Positions 53,790-61,593 of a DNA stretch of 64,000 bases are shown in pieces. Location: positions 776,875-840,874 of the forward strand of contig NZ_JAMJPK010000001.1 in assembly GCF_023554995.1 (NCBI RefSeq). Direction: 5' to 3'. Made by a program: the position numbers and the translations under genes. Numbering within the stretch: position 1 is the first letter of the stretch; each line of letters begins with the position of its first letter. The DNA comes from Halomonas gemina. GTDB taxonomy: Bacteria; Pseudomonadota; Gammaproteobacteria; Pseudomonadales; Halomonadaceae. The notes beneath the pieces are model-generated. The model saw only the letters and a list, made by a program, of their open reading frames with translations, searched no databases and was not told the DNA's origin.

Positions 53790-55580
53790 CTACTTCTCGC
53801 CGCCGTCCTGTGGGGCGGGGCTGTTCGTGGCAGCAGGCTTGACGTGCGCCAAGCCGCCCCCGGCACTTCTGATCGTGCCGCCCCGGGCAGTCTGGCCGGG
53901 TGCCGGCTTGACCAGCTGGGGCAATACTTCCTCGATGGGGCCGAACTTGCTCATCTGCCCCTCCTTGAGCATCAGGATCTTGTCGACGCCTTGCAGGATC
54001 GCCGGCCGATGGCTGATGACGAACAGGGTCGTTCCCTCTTTCTTGAGCCGCTGCAGACTCTTTGCCAAGGCCTGTTCGCCCGCCGCATCGAGGTTGGCAT
54101 TGGGCTCGTCGAGGACCACCAGCACCGGCTGCCCGTATAGGGCCCGCGCGAGGCCGATACGCTGACGCTGGCCCCCCGAGAGCGACCCGTTGCCGGTGAT
54201 ATGGGTGTCGTAGCCTTCGGGCATGCGCAGGATCATTTCGTGGACGCCGGCTTTCCTGGCGGCCTCTACCACAGCGTGGGGATCGAGTTCACCGAAGCGG
54301 GCGATGTTCTCGCTGATACTCCCGTCGAAGAGCTCGATGTCCTGCGGCAGATAGCCGATATGGGGCCCCAGCTCGTTGCGGTTCCAGCGACTCACATCTG
54401 CGCCATCGAGGCGCACCTTGCCGGTGAAGGTCGGCCAGACACCCAGCAGTACCCGGGCGAGGGTCGATTTCCCCGAGGCACTGGGGCCGACGATGCCGAT
54501 GTGCTCTCCCTTGGCGACCGCGAAGTGGATGCCGAGCAGGGTCTGGATACGCTCCCCGGGAGGCATGGCCGAGACGTTCTCGACCGAGATGCCGCCTTGC
54601 GGTGCCGGCAGTTCCATGCTCTCTTCGTCGGCCGGCACCTTGTTGAGCAGCTCATCGAGCCGATGATAGGCGCCCCGCGCGCTGACGAAGCCCTTCCAGC
54701 CGCCGATCATCTGATCGATCGGCGCCAGGGCGCGCCCCATCAAGATCGAACCGGCGATCATCATGCCCGGCGTCAGATCACCAAGCAGCACGAGGTAGGC
54801 GCCCAGCCCCAGGATCAGCGACTGGAACATCAGCCTCAGCATCTTGGAGAGGTTCGTCAGCACCCCGGCACGGTCACTGGCCTGCGACTGGTGCACCAGG
54901 TATTCGTGATGCTTGGCCGCCCAGCGCCCCATGATGTTGGGGAGCATGCCCATGGCGTGCAGCACCTCGGCGTTGCGCAGATTGCTGTTGGCCAGGTCCT
55001 GTGACTTGATGTGCTCGCTGTTGGCCACGGCGAGCAGCTGGCGGGTCAGCATCTCGTTGGCGACGGCCAGTCCCAGCAGAACGATGCCGGCCCCGGTCGC
55101 GAAGAACCCCAACCATGGATGGAAGAGGAATAGCACCCCCAGGTAGATCGGAACCCAGGGCGCATCGAAGAAGGCGAACAGGCCGTTGCCGGTCAAGAAT
55201 TGGCGAATGTTGGTTAGATCGCTGAGAGGTTGTGCCGAGGGCGGACCGGCCATGGTCAGCGTCTTCTTGAACATGGCGCCGTAGAGGCGCTGGTTGATCA
55301 AGACATCCAGCCGATTGCCGACCCTGACCAGGATCCGCGATCGCACCAGTTCCAGCCCCCCCATCACCAGGAACAGGAACACCACGACCATGGTCAGCAT
55401 CAGCAGCGTTTCCTTGCTTCCCGTGGTGACGACCCTGTCATATACCTGCAGCATATAAAGGGGCGGCACCAACATGAGAAGATTGATGAACAGGCTAAAA
55501 AACCCGACCATCAGGAAGGATCCCTTGCAGACCGCGAGAATGCGCGACAGGTCTGTCTCGTTGTTCGGCTTCTTGGCCAT
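53790..55580 (-). CDS. Type I secretion ABC transporter (PrtD/PrsD type)
   Basis: About 596-residue permease-ATPase without an N-terminal C39 peptidase or C39-like domain. The membrane domain starts LAVCKGSFLMVGFFSLFINLLMLVPPLYMLQVYDRVV, the PrtD hallmark. Walker A GPSASGKSTLARVLLG lies near 363, the signature LSGGQRQRIGLARAL near 465 and Walker B LVVLDEPNANLD near 485. It energises export of a protein with an uncleaved C-terminal signal, most likely the giant protein at 40328. The start at 55580 (MAKKPNNETD) is preferred because AAGGTG precedes it. The low-information tail after about 570 is proline/alanine/glycine-rich. Confidence 0.93.
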   Translation of the reverse strand: MAKKPNNETDLSRILAVCKGSFLMVGFFSLFINLLMLVPPLYMLQVYDRVVTTGSKETLLMLTMVVVFLFLVMGGLELVRSRILVRVGNRLDVLINQRLYGAMFKKTLTMAGPPSAQPLSDLTNIRQFLTGNGLFAFFDAPWVPIYLGVLFLFHPWLGFFATGAGIVLLGLAVANEMLTRQLLAVANSEHIKSQDLANSNLRNAEVLHAMGMLPNIMGRWAAKHHEYLVHQSQASDRAGVLTNLSKMLRLMFQSLILGLGAYLVLLGDLTPGMMIAGSILMGRALAPIDQMIGGWKGFVSARGAYHRLDELLNKVPADEESMELPAPQGGISVENVSAMPPGERIQTLLGIHFAVAKGEHIGIVGPSASGKSTLARVLLGVWPTFTGKVRLDGADVSRWNRNELGPHIGYLPQDIELFDGSISENIARFGELDPHAVVEAARKAGVHEMILRMPEGYDTHITGNGSLSGGQRQRIGLARALYGQPVLVVLDEPNANLDAAGEQALAKSLQRLKKEGTTLFVISHRPAILQGVDKILMLKEGQMSKFGPIEEVLPQLVKPAPGQTARGGTIRSAGGGLAHVKPAATNSPAPQDGGEK

Positions 55581-55680
55581 GGACTTCACCTTGATGATTA
55601 GAAGAAACGGCAAGAACCGGACGCTTTACCGCTGAACTTTACTTTTTTATCTCGTTTCTGATCATTCGCAGCAAGACCAA

Positions 55681-58053
55681 TTAACTATAGGAATACTGGT
55701 AGTATCCATAGCCATAACTAGCTGCCGCCTTGCGCTCCATGGCGTTGAGGATCGCGCCTTTCACCGTCACCCCAGCACTCTCCAATCGACGCGTGGCGAT
55801 CTGCATCTCGCGCAGCGGGTTGACCTGGAAGCGTGCCACCAAGAGCGTGGTGCCGCACTGGGCGCCGACCACGGCGGCGTCGGTGACGGCGAGCACCGGC
55901 GGGGTGTCGATGATCACCAGGTCGTAGCGCTGCCCCGCTTCCTCGAGGAAGCGGCTGAAGCCGGCGGTCATCAGCAGCTCCGAAGGGTTGGGCGGTGCGG
56001 TGCCGCGGGTCACGTAGTCCAGCCCGTCAATGCCGCTGGCACGGATCACCTCATCCAGCGGTAGCTGGCCGCCGAGCAGTTCTGAAAGCCCGTCGTTGCT
56101 GCTCACCTTGAAGGCGTGGTGGAGATGTCCCTTACGCATGTCGGCGTCGACCACCAACACCTTCTGCCCGGCCAGGGCACACACTCCCGCCAGGTTGATG
56201 GCGATGAAGCTCTTGCCAATGCCGGGGCTGGGGCCGGTGATCATCAGCCGGTTGTCACTGGCCTCGAGCATGGCGAAGTGCAGGCTGGTGCGCAGCCCAC
56301 GCAGTGCCTCCACCGAGGTGTCGGCGGGGGCGCGATCGGCGAGCACGCCACTGACAACCTCGCTGGCGTGGCGGTCGCGGCGGTGCTTGATGCGCTTGAC
56401 GAGTTTCTTCTGTTCGTCGGAGAGCGGTACCGTGGCGTAGACCGGCAGGCCGGCGTCCTCGAGCTGTTCAGGGGCCTCGACACCGCGGTTGAACAGGCTA
56501 CGTACCAGCACGATGCCCACCGCCAGCATGCCACCGAGCAGGGTGGCAACCACCACGGCCAGCGGCTTTCTGGGGGTGATAGGCATGCCAGCGACCAGGG
56601 CCTCGTCGATGATGCGCACGTTGCCGACGGTGCCGGCACGGGCTACCTCCATCTCCTGCATCTTGTTGAGCACGTTGACGTAGATGGCCTGGGTGACCTC
56701 GACATCGCGAGTGCGACGTATCACTTCCTGCTGGGCGGCAGGCAGCGCATCGACGCGTTCGTTCAGCTCGGCGCGGCGCTCCTCGAGTTGCCGCTTCTGG
56801 CGCAGCAGCGACTGGTAGGTCGGGTGGCTCGGGGTATAGCGCTGGGCGAGCTCGGCTTCCTGGAATTCCAGCTCGTTGATCTGGCTCTCGAGCTCGATGA
56901 ACTGCTGGATGGTGGCCTGGGCCTCGGCGCTGAGGTCGACGCTGTCCTGTTCGACGCGGTATTCGTTGAGGTTGTCTTCGGCGGCAGCCAGCTGGTCACG
57001 CAACTGGGGGGCTTGCTCCTCGAGGAAGGCCAGGCTCTGCTCGGCCTCGGCGGACTGGCGCTGGACGTTCTGGGTCAGGAAGGTCTCGGCGACGGCGTCC
57101 AGCGAGCGACGGATCTCCTCTCGGTCGGGGCCGGTGAGAGTGAGGCGCAGCATGCCGGTACCGGCGTTGCGCCCCCCTCCCACCTCGGCCACGCTCAGGC
57201 GACCGGCCAGGCGTTTGATGGCGGCAGGCCGGGTATGCTTCGTCAGGATGAATTCAGCGCCTTCAGCGGCTTGCAGCTCGGCCAGGCGCAGTTCGATGTC
57301 ACCGTTGGCGAAACGGGCAAGTTCCCCCACTCGACCTTGGCCAAGCTCGCGGGGGGGCTCATCCTGGGGGATGTGGGTGAGCGTATAGGTACCGCCCTGC
57401 CCTGCAGTGACCATCAGGGGCTGGCCGCGGAGGGAATCGTCTACCTCGAAAACGCCCAGGCGCAAGAATTCTCCCCCCCACACCAATGACCGCCCCTGCA
57501 GAAAACCTGGAAACGAGAGTTCCGCCTTCAAGATGTCGGGGACGGCAATGCTGCCTTTAAGCGCTTCCGGCAATGCTGTGCTTTGCTGGACGAACTCAGG
57601 CAGTTCGATGCTTCGGGGCAGCCATTCGGCAAGGTCCAGACGGCCGGTGAGGAACTCGGGACGTTGAATCTGATGACGCGCTATGAAACTGCCGACCAGT
57701 GGAGGACGTTTAGGCTGTACCACGGTATCCAGCTCGACTCGGTCAACGACCTGACCCAGCACCATGCGAGATTGCAGGATCTGGACCTCGGCAGCGGTTG
57801 GGCTGCCAGTGGTTTCCCCCGTGCCCATGACATTGGCCAGATCTCCCAATGGGCTGACCGAGGAGCGGCGTTCGACTTGCACCAGGGCATCACCCTGATA
57901 GATCGGCGTAGCAAGGGTAGCGTAGATGCCCCCCGCCGCAGTGAACAGCAGGGTGCTGCAAATAATCAGCCACTTATGATCGAGCAAAAGACCGATAAGA
58001 CGACCGATATCGAGTTCGTCACGAGTAGATTGAGTGATTGTTTTCGTATTCAT
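55681..58053 (-). CDS. wzc: Second Wzc-type co-polymerase and tyrosine autokinase
   Basis: 790 residues, a close paralogue of the protein at 35837, with near-identical membrane, coiled-coil and kinase regions. Walker A GPSPGIGKSF is near 604, Walker A' VVDADMRKGH near 632, Walker B LVIIDTPPVL near 708, and the tail is YGYGYYQYSYS. It differs in the N-terminal periplasmic part, where residues 131-190 hold six consecutive 10-residue units that account for most of the extra length. It pairs with the wza paralogue 22 bases upstream, without an intervening wzb. Confidence 0.95.
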   Translation of the reverse strand: MNTKTITQSTRDELDIGRLIGLLLDHKWLIICSTLLFTAAGGIYATLATPIYQGDALVQVERRSSVSPLGDLANVMGTGETTGSPTAAEVQILQSRMVLGQVVDRVELDTVVQPKRPPLVGSFIARHQIQRPEFLTGRLDLAEWLPRSIELPEFVQQSTALPEALKGSIAVPDILKAELSFPGFLQGRSLVWGGEFLRLGVFEVDDSLRGQPLMVTAGQGGTYTLTHIPQDEPPRELGQGRVGELARFANGDIELRLAELQAAEGAEFILTKHTRPAAIKRLAGRLSVAEVGGGRNAGTGMLRLTLTGPDREEIRRSLDAVAETFLTQNVQRQSAEAEQSLAFLEEQAPQLRDQLAAAEDNLNEYRVEQDSVDLSAEAQATIQQFIELESQINELEFQEAELAQRYTPSHPTYQSLLRQKRQLEERRAELNERVDALPAAQQEVIRRTRDVEVTQAIYVNVLNKMQEMEVARAGTVGNVRIIDEALVAGMPITPRKPLAVVVATLLGGMLAVGIVLVRSLFNRGVEAPEQLEDAGLPVYATVPLSDEQKKLVKRIKHRRDRHASEVVSGVLADRAPADTSVEALRGLRTSLHFAMLEASDNRLMITGPSPGIGKSFIAINLAGVCALAGQKVLVVDADMRKGHLHHAFKVSSNDGLSELLGGQLPLDEVIRASGIDGLDYVTRGTAPPNPSELLMTAGFSRFLEEAGQRYDLVIIDTPPVLAVTDAAVVGAQCGTTLLVARFQVNPLREMQIATRRLESAGVTVKGAILNAMERKAAASYGYGYYQYSYS
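57484..57663 (-). repeat. Six 30-bp units coding decapeptide repeats in wzc2
   Basis: Residues 131-190 fall into six decapeptides with the core (L/V/F)P-x-(F/A/I)L, for example LPEFVQQSTA and LPEALKGSIA. The other Wzc has only one such unit (RPGFMEGRPE) at the same place. DNA units are diverged, so the expansion is not very recent. Confidence 0.85.
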
Positions 58054-58074
58054 GTCTCATCTTCTTCCACTGGA

Positions 58075-59193
58075 TCACAGATTGCTGACGTCGGTGGCGC
58101 TTTCCGCCACATTGCCGGGAAGCACCAGCGAAGGCAGCAACAGACTGATCACACGATTCCACCGCGCCAACGGCGCGGTGGTCACGTAGACAACGTCCTG
58201 TGGCTGCAGCTGGAAATCGCTGCCCATGGTGAAGGCGGTCGCGTTGCTGATATCGAGCTGATAAACGGTGGCTAGTTTTTCGCTGCCTGCGTCGTGCCCG
58301 CGGATCACGAAGATGCCCGACGGCTCGGCGGTTGCTTCGTTCACCCCGCCTGCCCGCGCGATGGCGTCGGTCAGCGATAACCGCTCGTTACCCAACATCA
58401 TGTTGCCGGGACGGCCCACCTGCCCCATCACCGCCACACTCTGGTTCTCGGCACTGGGTACGTGCACCACGTCACCGTCACGAAGCAACCGATTCTGGCG
58501 ATGATCCCCCTGGCGCAGCAGCGCATAGAGGGATAGCCGTTCTTCCTGGCCATTGCGGGTAAGGATCACCTCGTGCCAGTTGGCATTTTCCTGGGCGCCG
58601 CCGACCTGACTGAGGGCGTCGACCAGGGTCATCGGTACACTGGTAATCGGCAACGTTCCGGGGTTCTCCACTGCACCGCTGATATAGACCTTCTTGGAGT
58701 TGAAAGCAGCCATGCGCACGTCGATTTGGGGCTCGGTGATATAGGCAGACAACCGGCGAGCCAAGTCGTCGCGGATCTGCCCGAGACTGCGACCGGCGAC
58801 CTGGACGCGACCGATGTAGGGATAGAAGATAGTTCCGTCGCGGCGCACCTCATGGCCGGCTTCTGCCGCACTCCGCTCGCCGCCTGCCGGGATGGTCAGT
58901 TCCGGGTGGTCGTAGACGATGATGCTCAGCACATCTCCCGGCCCTACCAGGTATTCGTAGTTCTCCAGCCTCTCACGCAACTCTGGGCTCATGGGACGAG
59001 CCTGACTGACGGTCTCACGGTAGGTAGCGACCAATGCAGGGGTGATCGGCTGAATATCGACCAGGCCGTCGAGTGGAACAGCTTCGGTCTCGGCGCTGTA
59101 GTCAATATGGCCGCCAGGAGCCATGGAGCAGCCGGTGAGCAGGACGGCGCCCAACAGGGTCGCCAAGGGAGAGAGGTGGCGTGATGGGCGCAT
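58075..59193 (-). CDS. wza: Second outer-membrane polysaccharide export lipoprotein
   Basis: 372-residue paralogue of the Wza at 38730, highly similar throughout. The lipobox LLTGC is near residue 21, followed by the PES domain YLVGPGDVLSIIVYDHPEL, SLBB motifs VYISGAVENPGTLPI and VAVMGQVGRPGNMML, and the C-terminal RWNRVISLLLPSLVLPG. It starts after AGAGGCC. The 60-base leader resembles that of the other wza (GGTTACGAAG and TATGGCACAGG), but similarity stops just where the ops element should be. It forms a two-gene unit with wzc2. Confidence 0.94.
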   Translation of the reverse strand: MRPSRHLSPLATLLGAVLLTGCSMAPGGHIDYSAETEAVPLDGLVDIQPITPALVATYRETVSQARPMSPELRERLENYEYLVGPGDVLSIIVYDHPELTIPAGGERSAAEAGHEVRRDGTIFYPYIGRVQVAGRSLGQIRDDLARRLSAYITEPQIDVRMAAFNSKKVYISGAVENPGTLPITSVPMTLVDALSQVGGAQENANWHEVILTRNGQEERLSLYALLRQGDHRQNRLLRDGDVVHVPSAENQSVAVMGQVGRPGNMMLGNERLSLTDAIARAGGVNEATAEPSGIFVIRGHDAGSEKLATVYQLDISNATAFTMGSDFQLQPQDVVYVTTAPLARWNRVISLLLPSLVLPGNVAESATDVSNL

Positions 59194-59330
59194 GCGCGAT
59201 GGCCTCTGGCTGGAAAATGTAAAGAAATACAGGGTTACGAAGTGTAACTCAAGGTAATTATGGCACAGGGCCTCGCTCTTCGCGTCTGGCTATAACTTGA
59301 AACATTGCTGAAATATATAATACTTTTTTA

Positions 59331-59336
59331 TGTCAA
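59331..59336 (-). promoter_or_regulatory. Candidate -35 box for wza2
   Basis: TTGACA on the minus strand, followed by an AT-rich run containing TATTATATATTT that could hold a -10 box at imperfect spacing. The non-coding interval 59194-59673 (480 bases) is the divergent control region for wza2-wzc2 and the gfc-like operon. Apart from this and the motif at 59499 I see no gene in it. Confidence 0.4.
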
Positions 59337-59498
59337 CTTCGTGTTGGCCACTCATGATGACCACAAGCATGCTAGAGTGACGTTATCCATTGATTGTCAT
59401 GAGAGGCTTCTGCTTCCTAGGGCATTGGCGCTCTATCGGATAAGCACCAGATAAGGCGGAATAGTGGCTGGAGGGAGACTTTTTTGAACCTCTCATCA

Positions 59499-59508
59499 AT
59501 CTCTTACA
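59499..59508 (-). promoter_or_regulatory. Shared upstream motif TGTAAGAGAT, site 3
   Basis: The third occurrence of the exact 10-mer TGTAAGAGAT on the minus strand. It lies 305 bases upstream of wza2, against about 313 bases for site 2 and wza1, and 165 bases upstream of the divergent gfcA-like gene. The flanking bases are less conserved than in sites 1 and 2. Confidence 0.45.
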
Positions 59509-59673
59509 CGAATGTCGTCCTGGCGGCATTAGGGTCTCGAGAAGATATGTCGCGCTCAGCGGGTGCGCCCTGCGGGTTGTTCAGGCTCTATGCGGAAGAG
59601 ACACAAAGCGTTACGCTTACTCGTCAGGTCATGAGCCGTACGTGACCACCACCCCCAAATGAGGAGGGATCCC

Positions 59674-59985
59674 ATGATGATCAAGAAGCACGTTGCCCTG
59701 CTGGCCATTGCCGGCATGCTGACCAGCCCCATGGCCATGGCACAAGGTGCGGACGGTACTGGAGCCGCAGCGAGTTCAGGAGCTGCTGGCGGTGGCGCTG
59801 CTGCAGCAGATTCAGGCGGACCTGGGGGTTTCGCAGGCCTCGCCCAGGCAACGGGACTATCTCAGGCCCAGCTGGTTGCTGGTGGTGCTTTCATCGGTAT
59901 CGGCATTGCGGTCTCAATGGTGTCGGGAGGTGGCGCTGGCGGTACAGGCACCACCGGTACGACTGGCACCACTGGAACCAACTGA
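59674..59985 (+). CDS. Small exported Gly/Thr-rich protein (GfcA/YjbE-like)
   Basis: 103 residues. Signal peptide MMIKKHVALLAIAGMLTSPMAMA, then a Gly/Ala-rich segment, a short hydrophobic stretch (LVAGGAFIGIGIAVSMV) and a tail of GTTGTTGTTGTN. GfcA and YjbE, the first genes of the E. coli group 4 capsule and yjb operons, are likewise small exported proteins, GfcA being threonine-rich. The start at 59674 is fixed by GAGGAGGG just upstream. Role unknown; position and composition suggest a part of the export machinery. Confidence 0.7.
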   Translation: MMIKKHVALLAIAGMLTSPMAMAQGADGTGAAASSGAAGGGAAAADSGGPGGFAGLAQATGLSQAQLVAGGAFIGIGIAVSMVSGGGAGGTGTTGTTGTTGTN

Positions 59986-59999
59986 TTTCGGGGTAATTA

Positions 60000-60719
60000 A
60001 TGCCGACGCCACGCCTTTCACGCCCCTTGCTGCCACGCTCATCATGCCGGGGAGTAGCTAACCATGTTGGCAAAGGATTGAACCTGGCAGTGATGGTTCT
60101 GTTTCTTTCGGGTTGTGCCAGTGGCGGCGTCACGCCGCTCGGCGACGCTCTAACCGGCTGGGCGACCAGTGACAGTAGCGTTGCCGAGCGTGCTGCATCG
60201 CTGGAGTATGCCTCGCTGTCCCTGGACACGGGCGATAGAAAGGGCTTGGTCGCGTTGGGGGCCGTGGCGGGCCCGGCCACTTACTGGCCAACCGGCAATA
60301 ATGGCATGCTGGTGCTCTATCACGATGGCCTGCAGGCGACCGCCGGGTTGCAGCAGGATCTCCTCGAAACTCGGTACCGCTCCCTCGATGGCGCGGCCGG
60401 GGGAGCGTCCGATTTCGTGCCCTGGCAACAGGACACCCCTGGCAACTTCCGGATGGAGCGCCATTGGCAAGGAAGCGATGGATTGCCTAACCGACTGGCG
60501 GCTCGGGGCTCACTGACCTGTGGCGAAAGCCAACCCCGCCAGTTACCCCTTGGCGAACGGCAGCTACAACGCTGCGACATGCAGCTGGTCTGGGAAGATG
60601 GCCAGCGCACGCGTTCGACCCTGTGGCGCGACGCCGAAACCCTGAGACTCTGGGCCGCGGACACCACTCCATGGCCCGGCGGGCCGAGAATTCGCTGGGA
60701 AGTGGCTCGCGGCTGGTAG
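60000..60719 (+). CDS. gfcB: GfcB/YjbF-family lipoprotein
   Basis: 239-residue outer-membrane lipoprotein. The lipobox LFLSGCASGG places the lipidated Cys near residue 39, after an unusually long leader. ASLEYASLSLDTGDRKGLVALG and the C-terminal WEDGQRTRSTLWRD match the YjbF/GfcB (DUF2886) family, needed for group 4 capsule and yjb exopolysaccharide production. It starts 14 bases after the gfcA-like gene with GGGG before the ATG. An internal TTG or GTG closer to the signal sequence is possible. Confidence 0.8.
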   Translation: MPTPRLSRPLLPRSSCRGVANHVGKGLNLAVMVLFLSGCASGGVTPLGDALTGWATSDSSVAERAASLEYASLSLDTGDRKGLVALGAVAGPATYWPTGNNGMLVLYHDGLQATAGLQQDLLETRYRSLDGAAGGASDFVPWQQDTPGNFRMERHWQGSDGLPNRLAARGSLTCGESQPRQLPLGERQLQRCDMQLVWEDGQRTRSTLWRDAETLRLWAADTTPWPGGPRIRWEVARGW

Positions 60720-60810
60720 TGATAAGGGCGGCAGGCTGATTGCCATCAAGACTGACCATGAAGCGGCATAACGATAAAGGGAAGATAATGCTATTCAGGA
60801 GAGGGGGACC

Positions 60811-61593
60811 ATGGGAATGGCCGGCCTGAAGCACTTGACTGTGGGCCTGGTGCTGGGACTGTCGATATCCCAAGCAAATGCCCAGACTGCCTCTTCGTCA
60901 ACCCTGGCCGATGCCTGGTTGCAGTGGCAGCAGGCGAATCCGGCCCCGGTGGCATGGCAGTACGCCTTCGCGTTGCGACATGACACCGCTGCCGACTTGA
61001 GGAATCGACGCCGCCAGCTGATCGCAGAGCTTCGGACCCTGACGGTGAGTTCCCGGGTGGCCGGGCGGTCCGACCGTGTAGCAGCACTGACCGTCTGGCG
61101 CGAACGGCTGGCCTCCTGGGATGACGACCAGACGCGCACGCCCGGACGAATGGACCTGCCCTGGCTGGGGGCCAACCTGCGTCACAATCCGCCGCTCTCG
61201 CGTATCGTTCATCTTGGGGTCTGTGACACGCCGGGGTGGGTCGAGGTATGGAGCCTTGACGGTGTGACTCGCCTGGACTGGGTGCCCGACCTGACGATGG
61301 ATGATGTGCTTGACGCTCTATCGCAGGAGGCAGCACAAGACGCTGATCATGCCGCCATCGTCAGCCCCAACGGTGACATCACACGCCGCGGCGTGGCGGC
61401 CTGGAATCACGAGACAAGCCCGCTGGTTCCGGGCAGCCGTGTGATGCTGGAGTTGCCGACTCGACAGGGCTTGCGCGCCGCCCTGCCCTTCCCGGGCACG
61501 ACCCATGAGGCCGATCTGATCAATACCCGCTTGCCGGCGCTGCTTGCCACGCGCCTGCCCGGGGATGACTGCACCATGACAAGGACTCCCTGA
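60811..61593 (+). CDS. gfcC: GfcC/YjbG-family periplasmic capsule protein
   Basis: 260 residues. The signal peptide ends at QANAQ near residue 25. The rest matches the GfcC/YjbG pattern: a helical N-terminal half (AWQYAFALRHDTAADLRNRRRQLIAELRTL) and a beta-grasp-like second half (VHLGVCDTPGWVEVWSLDG). GfcC is a periplasmic protein with SLBB-like folds related to Wza domains. The start is well supported by GGAGAGGGGG. The 91-base gap before it carries nothing notable. The stop overlaps the next start as TGATG. Confidence 0.82.
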   Translation: MGMAGLKHLTVGLVLGLSISQANAQTASSSTLADAWLQWQQANPAPVAWQYAFALRHDTAADLRNRRRQLIAELRTLTVSSRVAGRSDRVAALTVWRERLASWDDDQTRTPGRMDLPWLGANLRHNPPLSRIVHLGVCDTPGWVEVWSLDGVTRLDWVPDLTMDDVLDALSQEAAQDADHAAIVSPNGDITRRGVAAWNHETSPLVPGSRVMLELPTRQGLRAALPFPGTTHEADLINTRLPALLATRLPGDDCTMTRTP

